From positions 1-20,454 of the forward strand of contig JWZX01001853.1 of NCBI GenBank assembly GCA_001275005.1: a DNA stretch of 20,454 bases, given 5' to 3'. Within the stretch, counting starts at the first letter, position 1. Every line of letters starts with the position of its first letter. Shown here piece by piece: positions 1-7,718 of the stretch. Source of the stretch: Chrysochromulina tobinii (Eukaryota; Haptophyta; Prymnesiales; Chrysochromulinaceae). The notes below the pieces were generated by a model, which worked only from the letters and a program-made list of their open reading frames with translations, was not told where the DNA came from and did no database searches. A program made the translations under genes and the position numbers.

Positions 1-1
1 C

Positions 2-286
2 GGCGGCGGCGTCGGCGGCGGCAGTGGCGCGGGCGGCGGCGTGGGCGGCGGCGTCGGGGTCGGTAACGTGTACACGAACATGTCAGCGTGTCATCGGGCG
101 TTACTTGAGTCGCCGGCGGGGTCGTGGGCCCGCGTCGTCGGCAACGCGTCGACGGAGTGGCTGACTTCGGGTGAACTTGTTGAGGGCGCGAAGCCGGCGT
201 CCTTCCGGGTGCCAGCGAATGTGCGCATCATTTCGTCGCGCTGGCGTGAGCGGAGGCTCTCTCTGCCGAATACTAGTTCAACGTGA
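2..286 (+). CDS. 3' end of an unidentified protein (partial at left edge)
   Basis: This frame is open from the left edge to a TGA at 284-286. It would encode a Gly/Val-rich run of about 22 residues followed by about 70 residues of ordinary composition (containing NVYTNMSACHRALLES and ending RLSLPNTSST). The base composition drops sharply to AT-rich DNA just after the stop, which fits a gene end. I recognise no family. The low-complexity GGC/GTC repeat at the very edge could keep several frames open by chance, so this may not be coding. Confidence 0.35.
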   Translation, partial: GGGVGGGSGAGGGVGGGVGVGNVYTNMSACHRALLESPAGSWARVVGNASTEWLTSGELVEGAKPASFRVPANVRIISSRWRERRLSLPNTSST

Positions 287-691
287 ACATTACATGTAGA
301 CAGGAGTCAGGACTTGCGAGCGGGCTTTATACATGTGCACGCCTTGCATGTATGATGTAATGTGTTTTCGAATGTGTTTGAGATGATATCATATCATAAC
401 GAATACGATGTGTCTCTCGCTCTCGTGTGGGTCTCGTCACATACATATGATATTAATTTGAATTCCACATGGTTATTGATATTGTGCGCAAGGGATATTG
501 CGTGCAAAACTCGTGTCATCGTACGGCGCTTTTAAGGCTTTAGCGCCTACTCCAAAAAGCATTACCACGCTTAATCACATTCACAAGGTGAATGTGGTGC
601 TGTCGTACCGGTACCGTGGCAAACTAGAGGGGGGTATAAGCGTGAGACCTCTTGTGTTTTATCGAGCGAGCCAAACCCCCTTCGATCCACG
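287..691. other. AT-rich intergenic region upstream of the formamidase gene
   Basis: There is no credible gene here. The stretch 290-500 is AT-rich, with overlapping palindromic words such as GATATCATATC, and contrasts with the GC-rich genes on both sides. The last 120 bases hold the inverted repeats and TATA-like word listed separately, so the 3' part is probably the formamidase promoter. Confidence 0.5.
576..640 (+). promoter_or_regulatory. Candidate formamidase promoter elements
   Basis: CACATTCAC (576-584) and GTGAATGTG (588-596) form a perfect 9-bp inverted repeat with a 3-base spacer. A second palindrome, GTACCGGTAC, lies at 605-614, and a TATAAG word lies at 635-640, 52 bases before the formamidase ATG. 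The order palindrome, palindrome, TATA-like word, ATG suggests a promoter with a dimeric regulator site. No known factor is assigned. Confidence 0.3.
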
Positions 692-2092
692 ATGGCCGAC
701 GCGCTCTGCAAGCCTTGCAAGCCCACTTTGCTCCACGTCGACCCGAAGCTTCCACCTTGGGCGCAGAGCCCGCCGCTCCACAACCGTTGGCATCCCGACA
801 TACCCGCGGTCGCTTCCGTCGAGCCTGGTGACGTCTTTCGAGTTGAGACTGTTGATTGGACTGGCGGCCAGATCATGAACGACGACTCCGCAGACGACGT
901 AAAGAATGTGGACTTGACACAGGTACACTATCTATCCGGCCCCATTGAGGTCAAGACTGCTGAACCGGGCGATCTGCTGAAGGTGGAGCTCCTCAACCTT
1001 GGACCCCTAGACGGAGATGAGTGGGGCTTCACAGGCACATTCCACAAGGACAATGGAGGCGGTTTTCTGACCGATCACTATCCAGAGGCGACGAAGGCGT
1101 GCTGGGATTTCGAGGGCATTTACTGCTGCTCACGCCACATCCCCGGTGTCAGATTCGCCGGCCTCATCCATCCTGGCCTGATCGGCACCGCACCAAGCAA
1201 GGAACTGCTCGCTATGTGGAATGAGCGAGAGGCCGCGCTTGTCGCTGAGGAAGGCACTCCGTTGCAGAAGACCTCATGCGGCTACTGCCACACCCGGCCG
1301 TTAGCGTGCCTCCCGAACCCAGTCGGCGCGATGCTAGGTAACCTCGGACACTTTAAAGACAAGATGGGGCAGTCCGAGTGGGACGCAGTGGCGAACGAGG
1401 CGGCACGGACCGTCCCAGGCCGTGAGAATGGCGGGAACTGCGACATCAAGAACCTCTCACGCGGCTGCGCCATCTACTTTCCGGTCTTCGTGCCAGGCGC
1501 AAATTTGTCCATGGGCGACATGCACTTCTCGCAGGGCGATGGAGAGGTCTCGTTCTGCGGCGCAATCGAGATGTCTGGATTCCTCGAAATGCGATGCACC
1601 GTCATCAAAGGCGGTATGAAGATGCTTCCGGTCGTCGGCCCATCGCCTCTGTGCGTCAATCCCATCTTTGAGATTGGTCCGCTAGAGCCGCGCTACTCTG
1701 AGTACCTTGTGTTTGAAGGGATCTCCGTCGACGAGCAGGGCAGGCAGCACTTTCTCGATGCGACGCTCGCGTACAAACGCGCCGTGCTCAACTGCATCAA
1801 GTATCTGGCCAAGTTTGGATACACCGAGGAGCAAGTCTACCTGCTGCTCTCTTGCTGCCCGTGCGAAGGGCGCATCTCGGGCATCGTCGACGTGCCAAAC
1901 GCCGTCGCAACTCTCGCCGTCCCCCTCGCGATCTTTGATCGCGACGTGCGCCCCAAGGCCGGAGAAGTCTTACAGGCCCTCGCCAACGGGATCAAAGTGA
2001 AAGCCATCGGCCGCGACGTCAGCCACGAGAGCAAACCGGCGGAAGCACCCGTGCCGCACGACCCACGCCTTGCTGGCGCCTCGATTGAATAA
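692..2092 (+). CDS. Formamidase / acetamidase family amidohydrolase
   Basis: This 466-residue protein belongs to the FmdA_AmdA family. Formamidase (EC 3.5.1.49) hydrolyses formamide to formate and ammonia, and related members act on acetamide. The family is recognisable throughout: the early block HNRWHPDIPAVASVEPGD (30-47), GGGFLTDHYPEATKACWDF (122-140), the GLIHPGLIG segment (158-166), the GRENGGNCDIKNLSRG block (243-258) and HFSQGDGE (278-285). The length is somewhat above the roughly 410 residues usual for bacterial enzymes, with about 15 extra N-terminal residues and a short C-terminal tail. No targeting peptide is obvious, so a cytosolic enzyme is inferred. The ATG at 692 (context CACGATGGCC) is the first in frame and starts just before the conserved region. 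The gene appears intronless. The likely role is nitrogen scavenging from formamide. Formamide versus acetamide specificity cannot be read from the sequence. Confidence 0.93.
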   Translation: MADALCKPCKPTLLHVDPKLPPWAQSPPLHNRWHPDIPAVASVEPGDVFRVETVDWTGGQIMNDDSADDVKNVDLTQVHYLSGPIEVKTAEPGDLLKVELLNLGPLDGDEWGFTGTFHKDNGGGFLTDHYPEATKACWDFEGIYCCSRHIPGVRFAGLIHPGLIGTAPSKELLAMWNEREAALVAEEGTPLQKTSCGYCHTRPLACLPNPVGAMLGNLGHFKDKMGQSEWDAVANEAARTVPGRENGGNCDIKNLSRGCAIYFPVFVPGANLSMGDMHFSQGDGEVSFCGAIEMSGFLEMRCTVIKGGMKMLPVVGPSPLCVNPIFEIGPLEPRYSEYLVFEGISVDEQGRQHFLDATLAYKRAVLNCIKYLAKFGYTEEQVYLLLSCCPCEGRISGIVDVPNAVATLAVPLAIFDRDVRPKAGEVLQALANGIKVKAIGRDVSHESKPAEAPVPHDPRLAGASIE

Positions 2093-2502
2093 GCGCACCT
2101 GCCGGCGCCTCTAACACGCTGCGTGGTTGCGCTTGATTGGCGCTGTGGCAGTGAGGACGGTTGTATGACTTAGTGGGCGAGTGGCGGCCCATTGCGGGCT
2201 TTTGTGTATGTGAAATGTGTGTCAGTGTGGGCGGGGTGGCCGGTGTAACGCCGCATGTGACGTGTGTGAGATGTCAGATGATACCGGCGGGATCCCACCG
2301 GCCGAACCGGGCGGGACGGAATCAACATGGTCCGATGTCGTTACACGCCGGGGGCGACCCCATACTCATACTGTGCCGTCAGCAGTGGATATGTGGGGTG
2401 GCGTATGCTGAAAATAACTGTCGAACTGATCGCAAATGGAATAAGATGGATACGCCTCGAATTCACTTTCAGTTCGACTCTTTCGGCTCGATAGTAAATT
2501 AG
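2093..2502. other. Intergenic region, 3' of the formamidase gene
   Basis: This is 410 bases without a credible gene. The right part (about 2400-2500) is relatively AT-rich. No canonical AATAAA is visible next to the formamidase stop. I see no RNA gene. Confidence 0.4.
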
Positions 2503-2880
2503 ACGGCGCGGGCGGCGGCGTCGTGGCGGTGCTCCAAACGCCCGGCAGGCAGTGCAGCCCCGAAATATCGGGCCTGGTGCTCCGTTGCGAGGGAAGTGGA
2601 CAGTGTGTATAAGCTGCTGCGCCCGCAGCTGCAGGCGATGCCCTCGCGACGCGTGGTTGAGCTTTGAGAGCTTTGCCATCGACTGCGTGCGGCTCCATGG
2701 AGCACCACTGCTGGCGAGTGGTGGGCAGGAGTTCGGGCCAACGACGCGGCGGACGACCGGCCGCACGAGCGCCTGCTCCGCCAGAGGGCGCTCCTGCAGG
2801 AGCAGCTCGGCCTCGACGCCATCGGAAGCGCCATCGGAAGCGTTGATCAAGCGCGCGCGCGGTTGGCGGCCTCGATGTCA
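2503..2880 (+). pseudogene. Interrupted open frame, possible exon or gene remnant
   Basis: One frame follows an in-frame TAG at 2500-2502 and stays open to 2664. It is broken by TGA at 2665-2667, then stays open again past 2880. It reads like real protein, for example VDSVYKLLRPQLQAMPSRR before the stop and HERLLRQRALLQEQLGLDA after it, with almost all third positions G or C. The TGA sits in a 9-base tandem duplication (GAGCTTTGA followed by GAGCTTTGC), and a 12-base tandem duplication (GCCATCGGAAGC twice) lies near 2818-2842. A decayed gene, or an exon with unseen splice sites, convergent with the Tab2 gene would explain this. GC-rich DNA also opens frames by chance, so the call is weak. Confidence 0.3.
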
Positions 2881-3893
2881 CGCAGGAGCCAGAAGCCGTC
2901 GGGCTGCTCAGCCTCGGGGCCTGACTGGATGGAGAGGAAGTGGAGCCCTCCCGTCGCGCGCTTCCTCTCCTCGAAAGTCTCTGCCTCTGCCGTCTGGATA
3001 GGCGTCCGCATGCGCGCGAGCAAGTACTGCGTATCCAGCCCCACCTCGATATGAAGCTCTCGTGACTCGAGGACGGCAGAGACGAAGGCGAGGTCGAGGC
3101 CGGTCAGCCACGCCGCAATCGCCTTCGAGCGGCGCGAGAAGATCACTACGCCTGCCACCATGTTGTCCGGTTCCAACTCCATGGCAGGCAGCGGGCAGAG
3201 CGCGCCGAAGCCAATGTTGTCTTCGGTGATAGAGCCCCCAGGAATGAACTCGGCGTAGGGCAGCGTGGCGACCGCGTACTGCTCGCCGCGCAGCTGCTCA
3301 GGCAGCTTCACCGGAAGCTTGAGCCCGGCCGGGTCGGGCCGCGGCTTGCGGTACCCCGGCATCGACGGGTATACGGTGCGCTCTCGCTCCTCGATCCAGT
3401 CGTAGAGCGCGTAGGTGACGCGGCTCGGCTTGCACTGCACATCCGGCAGCTCGTTGAGCGCGATCGAGATCATGTTCTTCATCTGCGCGCGGAAGAAGCG
3501 AATTGAGCTCGGTCGCACCTCGGCCTCATCGATGAGGCGCTGCACGCGGCTGCGCAGCTCGCGGCTGTTGACGCAATTTGAGGGCACGGCCTCGACATGC
3601 TTAAAGGCACCCGTCTCGTCGGTCACCAGCAGCTCCCACAACTTCTTACCGTCCGCCCCCTGCACGGGCCGGCTGTAAAAGTCGAGCTGCCACGCGCTCG
3701 ACGGCGCCGCGACTGCCGTCGTCGTGGCTGCCGCAAAGATGCTGTGTGCGGCAGCCACGCCGCGGGCACACCGCATGCCGCTGCCACTCGGCGCACCAGG
3801 CGCCGCGTGGAAGGGCACCACGCTCGCGCAGCAGCATGCGAGCACCATCGCGCGCAGGGCCCTGTGTAGCCTGGCCGTAGAACGCATATGCAT
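2847..3893 (-). CDS. Tab2/ATAB2-type plastid RNA-binding translation factor
   Basis: This 348-residue protein is of the Tab2/Atab2 (DUF1092) family. Chlamydomonas Tab2 is needed for translation of psaB mRNA, and Arabidopsis ATAB2 is needed for photosystem I and II proteins. Conserved blocks are visible: WQLDFYSRP (69-77) with GKKLWELLVTD (82-92), RPSSIRFFRAQM (127-138), YDWIEERERTVYPSMPGY (164-181), SKAIAAWLTGLDL (256-268), GGLHFLSIQ (315-323) and GFWLLRD (333-339). I chose the ATG at 3893 because it opens a leader with a hydrophobic stretch (about 14-27) and a VVPFHA site with Phe at 28, followed by an Ala/Arg-rich segment. This resembles the bipartite leader of secondary plastids. The frame is open upstream to 4052, but that extension is charged and would overlap the promoter side of the divergent CCZ1 gene. 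Location in the plastid stroma is inferred. Confidence 0.9.
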   Translation of the reverse strand: MHMRSTARLHRALRAMVLACCCASVVPFHAAPGAPSGSGMRCARGVAAAHSIFAAATTTAVAAPSSAWQLDFYSRPVQGADGKKLWELLVTDETGAFKHVEAVPSNCVNSRELRSRVQRLIDEAEVRPSSIRFFRAQMKNMISIALNELPDVQCKPSRVTYALYDWIEERERTVYPSMPGYRKPRPDPAGLKLPVKLPEQLRGEQYAVATLPYAEFIPGGSITEDNIGFGALCPLPAMELEPDNMVAGVVIFSRRSKAIAAWLTGLDLAFVSAVLESRELHIEVGLDTQYLLARMRTPIQTAEAETFEERKRATGGLHFLSIQSGPEAEQPDGFWLLRDIEAANRARA

Positions 3894-4054
3894 CGTCGTG
3901 ACACTGCCGCGCTGAGCTCGGCGAAGCTCCCCTTCTAATAAGGCAAGCTCATTGGCAAACGACGTGGGTCGGTTTCGCTGACGCTGCTGTCCCACCTTTT
4001 CGCAGAAGTGAGCGTGAACAATTCTGCAGCATTGTGCATCTTTTGCCACCACCC
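3894..4054. promoter_or_regulatory. Divergent promoter region between Tab2-like and CCZ1 genes
   Basis: Only 161 bases separate the two chosen ATGs, so both genes must start transcription here or inside one another. An ATTGG word (inverted CCAAT) lies near 3951, and the middle of the region is less GC-rich than the flanking genes. No TATA box is evident. Confidence 0.4.
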
Positions 4055-5833
4055 ATGCAACTTGTCATCTTTGACCCTCGCCTGGGCTCGGAGGAGACGG
4101 CCGAGCGTAAGCTCCTCTTCTACCACCCGGCATCCACTCCGCTCGACCAGCGGGTGAAGACAGTCGGCCTCGCCGAGGCGGTCACCAACTTGCTCTCGTC
4201 CTTCACGGCGCACGACCCCGAGGCGCTGCACACCCAGCACGGTCGGCAGATCTTTCTGCAGCCCGAACCCAACCTGTGGCTCGTGCTGCTAGCGCCCAAC
4301 CAGGCGAGCCCCGCCGTCAAGCCGACAGCGGCTGACGCCTCGGCAAAGGATAAGGACTCGGCGGACCTCGAGACATTGCCAGCCGCCGAGGAAGCCTTGC
4401 AGGATGGAACCCTGATGGCGCTGCTGCGCCGCGTGTACGCGACGCTGCGCATGACGTGCGGGCCGCTCAGCGCCATCGCCGAGGAGCGTGGCGTCGATGA
4501 GCTGCGCACGCTGCTCGGGCACGTGCTACCGCTCCTGCTCAAGCTGGTGCTGAGCGTGGTGCTGGAGGACCCCAGCAGGCCAGACCTGCTCGATATGGTC
4601 GAGGGCATGTGCTTCTTGCCCGTCGACCGGCGGCTCTACCTGCGCGTGCACTACCTCACGAACGTGCTGCGCTCGCGCCACCCGTGCATCCAGCACGTTA
4701 TGGTGATGCACGCCGAGCACCTCGTGTGGAGTTCGCTCACGCAGGCCGCCACGCAGGTGCTGCATGCATATCTCGTCAGTGCTCTCACCGCGCCGCCGCC
4801 GCACCCGTCGCGCGCCGAGCGGCTGCAGCTCAACACGGCGTCGCTCCCCGACGAGGCGCTCGCCATCGGCATCGCACTCGTCCAGCGCCAACTGCGCGCC
4901 TTTCCTCGTGCGGTGCCTGCGGCGGGCAGCTTCGTGTGCGGAGCGGCCGATTCGCTCCAAGACCAGCGGTCTGCCGTGCGCGTGCCGCGAGTTTATCTGG
5001 AGGCGCAGCCGGGCTTCGAGCCGAGCGCCACCGAGCCGACACCCACGCCGTCGCAGCCACCGCCGTCCGCGCCGCCGCCACCCTCGTCACCGTCCTTGCC
5101 GGCCGCGCCACCGATGCCCGGGACGGCGCCCGTGACGGCGCCCGCGTCGGCTTCGACCGCCGACGGCGCCCGAGACGGCGCCGGCGCGAGCGGCAAAGGC
5201 GGCGAAGGTGGCGCCGCAGATGGGCACAGCGATGGCGGCGCAGGCCCAAGTGGCATGGCCTCGAGCCAGACGGCCGCGGCAGGCCGCGGCAGGCTGCAGC
5301 CGACCGAGCGGTATCGTCTGGTCGTCTTCCAGCTGCAGCAGGCGGTGGTGACCATGCTGGTGGACGAGAGCGCGCCGCAGTGGCAGCAGCCCGTCTGGTA
5401 CCAGCAGCTCGCGGCGCTCCTCGTCCCCGAGCTGCAGCCGCTCGCGCCACTCCTGGCCGAGACGCAGCAGCGCATGACGCAGCTCGAGGAGCCGTACCGC
5501 TTCGTCTATTTCAACCGACATAATCTGGCTCTCAAGAGCTCGATGCGCGCGGCCAAGGCGGGCGCGCAGCGGATGGGCCTCGGCGCGGAGGTCAAGCTGC
5601 TCCTGGACCGCGTGCACACCGACGTCGCCGGCGGCGGCCTCAGCGGCGGCGGCCGGCTGAAGGAGGTCGTGTTGCACGCCGGCCCAGCGGGCTGGATCGT
5701 CGGCCGCGGCGGCGGCTCCCGTGGCCTGTACGTGGTTCTCGACGGGCGCGAGTACGCGTGGTCTGAAGTGCTGCAGGAGGTCCAGGCACTCATGCAGTCG
5801 CACTTCAGCAACATCTTCCTCGACGGCACGTGA
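4055..5833 (+). CDS. CCZ1: CCZ1, subunit of the Mon1-Ccz1 Rab7 exchange factor
   Basis: This 592-residue protein matches CCZ1, which pairs with MON1 to activate Rab7 on late endosomes and vacuoles. The N-terminal longin-type segment is clear: FDPRLGSEETAERKLLFYHP (6-25), VGLAEAVTNLLSSF (37-50), LHTQHGRQIFLQPEPNLWLV (58-77). A helical region follows (about 115-245). The C-terminal part carries YRFVYFNRHNLALKSS (481-496), a hallmark of the family, and ends in a short alpha/beta segment (about 535-590). Animal CCZ1 is about 480 residues. The extra length here is largely a Pro-rich then Gly/Ala/Asp-rich low-complexity linker at about 325-415, between the longin domains. The start is the ATG at 4055; the frame is open a few codons upstream but only with GTG. 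The gene appears intronless. A partner MON1 gene is not in the window. Confidence 0.9.
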   Translation: MQLVIFDPRLGSEETAERKLLFYHPASTPLDQRVKTVGLAEAVTNLLSSFTAHDPEALHTQHGRQIFLQPEPNLWLVLLAPNQASPAVKPTAADASAKDKDSADLETLPAAEEALQDGTLMALLRRVYATLRMTCGPLSAIAEERGVDELRTLLGHVLPLLLKLVLSVVLEDPSRPDLLDMVEGMCFLPVDRRLYLRVHYLTNVLRSRHPCIQHVMVMHAEHLVWSSLTQAATQVLHAYLVSALTAPPPHPSRAERLQLNTASLPDEALAIGIALVQRQLRAFPRAVPAAGSFVCGAADSLQDQRSAVRVPRVYLEAQPGFEPSATEPTPTPSQPPPSAPPPPSSPSLPAAPPMPGTAPVTAPASASTADGARDGAGASGKGGEGGAADGHSDGGAGPSGMASSQTAAAGRGRLQPTERYRLVVFQLQQAVVTMLVDESAPQWQQPVWYQQLAALLVPELQPLAPLLAETQQRMTQLEEPYRFVYFNRHNLALKSSMRAAKAGAQRMGLGAEVKLLLDRVHTDVAGGGLSGGGRLKEVVLHAGPAGWIVGRGGGSRGLYVVLDGREYAWSEVLQEVQALMQSHFSNIFLDGT

Positions 5834-6603
5834 GGCGGGCGTGCTGTGGGCGATTTTCAGGGGAAGAGCGTCGGTGAAGAGTTGGAGAGAGAAGGGATCT
5901 TACGGGGGCTTCCGGGAGGGTGGCTCAGTGTCTGGGGCTGGCGCGTGACGCGTGGATCACTCAGTTTGAAATCACGGTATCGTGAGAGGATTTGTTTTTA
6001 AAATTAAATTTTAATAGATCTGCAAATCCAAAGTGCACGAGAGCAAAGTCCGCGGTCGCGGTAAGGTCGCGGGCACGCGGGGCGGACGGGGACGCCCCCC
6101 GCGCGGGGCCCCGCCGCGCGGGGCGGTCGCCTCAAATCCACGACAATCGGCCGCGGCCCTAGCGCGCGCCCAGCTCTCTAATAGTACGCCGCGTCGCCGC
6201 CGCGGCGCGAGGGTACTGTATCTCGCTCGGCTAGCACTAGCTTAGATGACAGTGACGTCAGACGTGGTCCGCGCTCCGCGCGCGCCCCCCCCGCCCCCCG
6301 CGCCTTGTGCAAGGCGGGAAGCGGCGGGGACCGGGGTCGATTAGGGGTCGAAACGAAATCGTAAACGGCAAAATCCAAATAACGAAAAACCGGCGTCGTC
6401 GAGTTCGGGGAGTTACGTCTTACGATGAATTCGAGATCGTGTTCGCAACACGGTTAGCCGTTACCCAGTGCGTGCACGAAAAGCTTTCCTGAGAATAGTT
6501 ATTTGCCGAGTTGGTACAACCGCGGCCACACACGCGCATGCACTGTAGCTGCGGCACGATTGGGAGTGCGCCGCCAACCTGAACGCCCGACCTCGAAGCG
6601 CAT
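5834..6603. other. Convergent intergenic region with extreme composition shifts
   Basis: This is 770 bases between the stops of CCZ1 and eL22. An AT-only tract at about 5993-6016 (TTTTTAAAATTAAATTTTAA) is a candidate 3' processing region for CCZ1. A very GC-rich block at 6055-6130 contains the 12-bp palindrome CCCCGCGCGGGG (6097-6108) and further complementary G/C runs, so it could fold strongly. TGACGTCA occurs at 6253-6260. On the minus strand an AAATAA word lies about 100 bases past the eL22 stop. I see no protein-coding or tRNA gene. Confidence 0.45.
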
Positions 6604-7347
6604 CTACTCATCCTCATCCTCCGCATCCTGCTCGTGGATGTTGTAGTAGCGCAGTTCGTACGCAGTCTTGTTCGAGGCGATCACGTGCAGCCAGTCGCGC
6701 AGCTGCTGCTTCTTCAGGTACTTCTTCGAGAGGTACTTGAGGTACCGCTTCGAGAAGGCCGTGTCCGCGCTCACCAGCACCTTGGCCTTGTCGCGGCTCA
6801 CGGTGATCTGCTCGCCAAGGTTGCCCACCTTGCCGTTCACCTTGATGCGATCCTGCAGGAACTTCTCCTGAGCGCGCAGCGCGAGCGGGCACGAGGGCAA
6901 GGGCAAGTAAGCACGAGGTCTGGCGATGTCAAGCTTAGGGCGTCTGCGGCGTCGGTGCCACGTGCTTCAGCAGCGGGTGCGAAGGGATCCCTTCCGCCGC
7001 CGGCCGCCATTCGTTGACGCAGCCGCCAACAACTGCCCTCCACCCCACGTCGGTGCGGCTGCTCTCTCGAAAGTAGCTGACCGCATTCCAGCTCGGCAAG
7101 TCGAGGCGCGTTTGGCGCACGCGAGTGGGGGCCGCCACCTCACCCGCCGCCGTAAATCAGTATCTCATTGGGGGCCGCCACTGCCGTCCCCCAGGGTTCG
7201 ATGTGCGGAGCGTCGCGAGAAGCGTACAAAGGAGGCAGCATCCATGATCCCATCGTCGACAGGCTGCGAGCAGTCAATGGTGAACTTGAGCGTCTGCTTA
7301 CGCTTGGTGATCTTCTTCGCCTTAGCGACCTGCGAGCAAAGCGGCAT
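6604..7347 (-). CDS. RPL22: 60S ribosomal protein eL22 (two exons)
   Basis: This is cytosolic large-subunit protein eL22, joined from exon 1 (7347-7228) and exon 2 (6867-6604), 127 residues. Exon 1 gives a basic N-terminus and [20 protein letters not shown]. Exon 2 continues [18 protein letters not shown], then [36 protein letters not shown] and an acidic tail (QDAEDEDE). The order and length match eL22 of plants and animals. The junction falls exactly where homologues read an aromatic or aliphatic residue followed by E-K/Q-FL, in phase 0, with GT and AG at the intron ends. I chose the ATG at 7347 ([12 protein letters not shown]) because it gives a normal family length. An alternative is a further upstream exon using the CAG at 7332-7330 as acceptor. 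The gene is divergent to the acyltransferase-like gene. Confidence 0.92.
6868..7227 (-). other. Intron of the eL22 gene (360 bp)
   Basis: The donor reads TTT|GTACGC and the acceptor CTCAG|GAGAAG. A CTTAC branch-point-like word lies about 40 bases before the acceptor, followed by a C/T-rich tract. A 13-base direct repeat (GTGGCGGCCCCCA) occurs twice near the donor side. Ribosomal-protein introns often host snoRNAs, but I found no convincing C (RUGAUGA) plus D (CUGA) box pair with a terminal stem. Confidence 0.85.
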
Positions 7348-7718
7348 CGTTGACCTCGTCATTGAGACCGCCAGCGACGCCAAGGGCGGGCGACGGCACG
7401 GAGAGGAGAGGCGTACCGCTGCGGGCATGGTCCCCTGTGGCCACGCGACGTAAGACCTAGAATTTCCCCACAACCTAGAATTTCACAGGACTCTGTGAAT
7501 GCAGATCGTGAAACCGCGATTCGAGTTCTGAGGTTGAAGGCTCTTTCGAGGGAATCAGCACCTTGCTCACGATGTCAGAGATTTTTACGAAAGTTGCACA
7601 TTAGGAAAGTTCCAACAAATTTGGCAATCGTCACTATGCGCGGCTGATTGCCTCGCCGCGAACGCCTCTCCCGGGGCTTGTGGGTGTGTGTCAGGCCGAA
7701 AAGGCCCCACGGGAACGG
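7348..7718. promoter_or_regulatory. Divergent promoter region between eL22 and acyltransferase-like genes
   Basis: This is 371 bases between opposed ATGs. ACCTAGAATTTC occurs twice as a direct repeat (7455-7466 and 7473-7484, 18 bases apart). It is followed at once by the inverted repeat TTCACAG/CTGTGAA (7482-7488 and 7493-7499, 4-base spacer). The region 7455-7640 is clearly more AT-rich than the genes. This cluster is the best candidate for shared regulatory sites. No TATA box is evident. Confidence 0.4.

Noticed and set aside
3894-4052. N-terminal extension of the Tab2-like protein to 4052
   Set aside because: It would place 53 charged residues before a clear signal-peptide-like leader and would occupy the whole divergent promoter.
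4609-5523. Arg/Ala-rich long frame inside CCZ1
   Set aside because: It is a different-frame shadow of a GC-rich gene, with extreme Arg/Ala composition and no family features.
6253-6260. CRE-like TGACGTCA (also at 19061-19068)
   Set aside because: Isolated 8-base palindromes not placed in a promoter; two in 20 kb is compatible with chance.
7190-7205. tRNA T-loop-like GGGTTCGATG
   Set aside because: No cloverleaf can be drawn around it. It lies in the eL22 intron near the donor.
6868-7227. snoRNA in the eL22 intron
   Set aside because: No paired C and D boxes with terminal stem, and no clear H/ACA layout.
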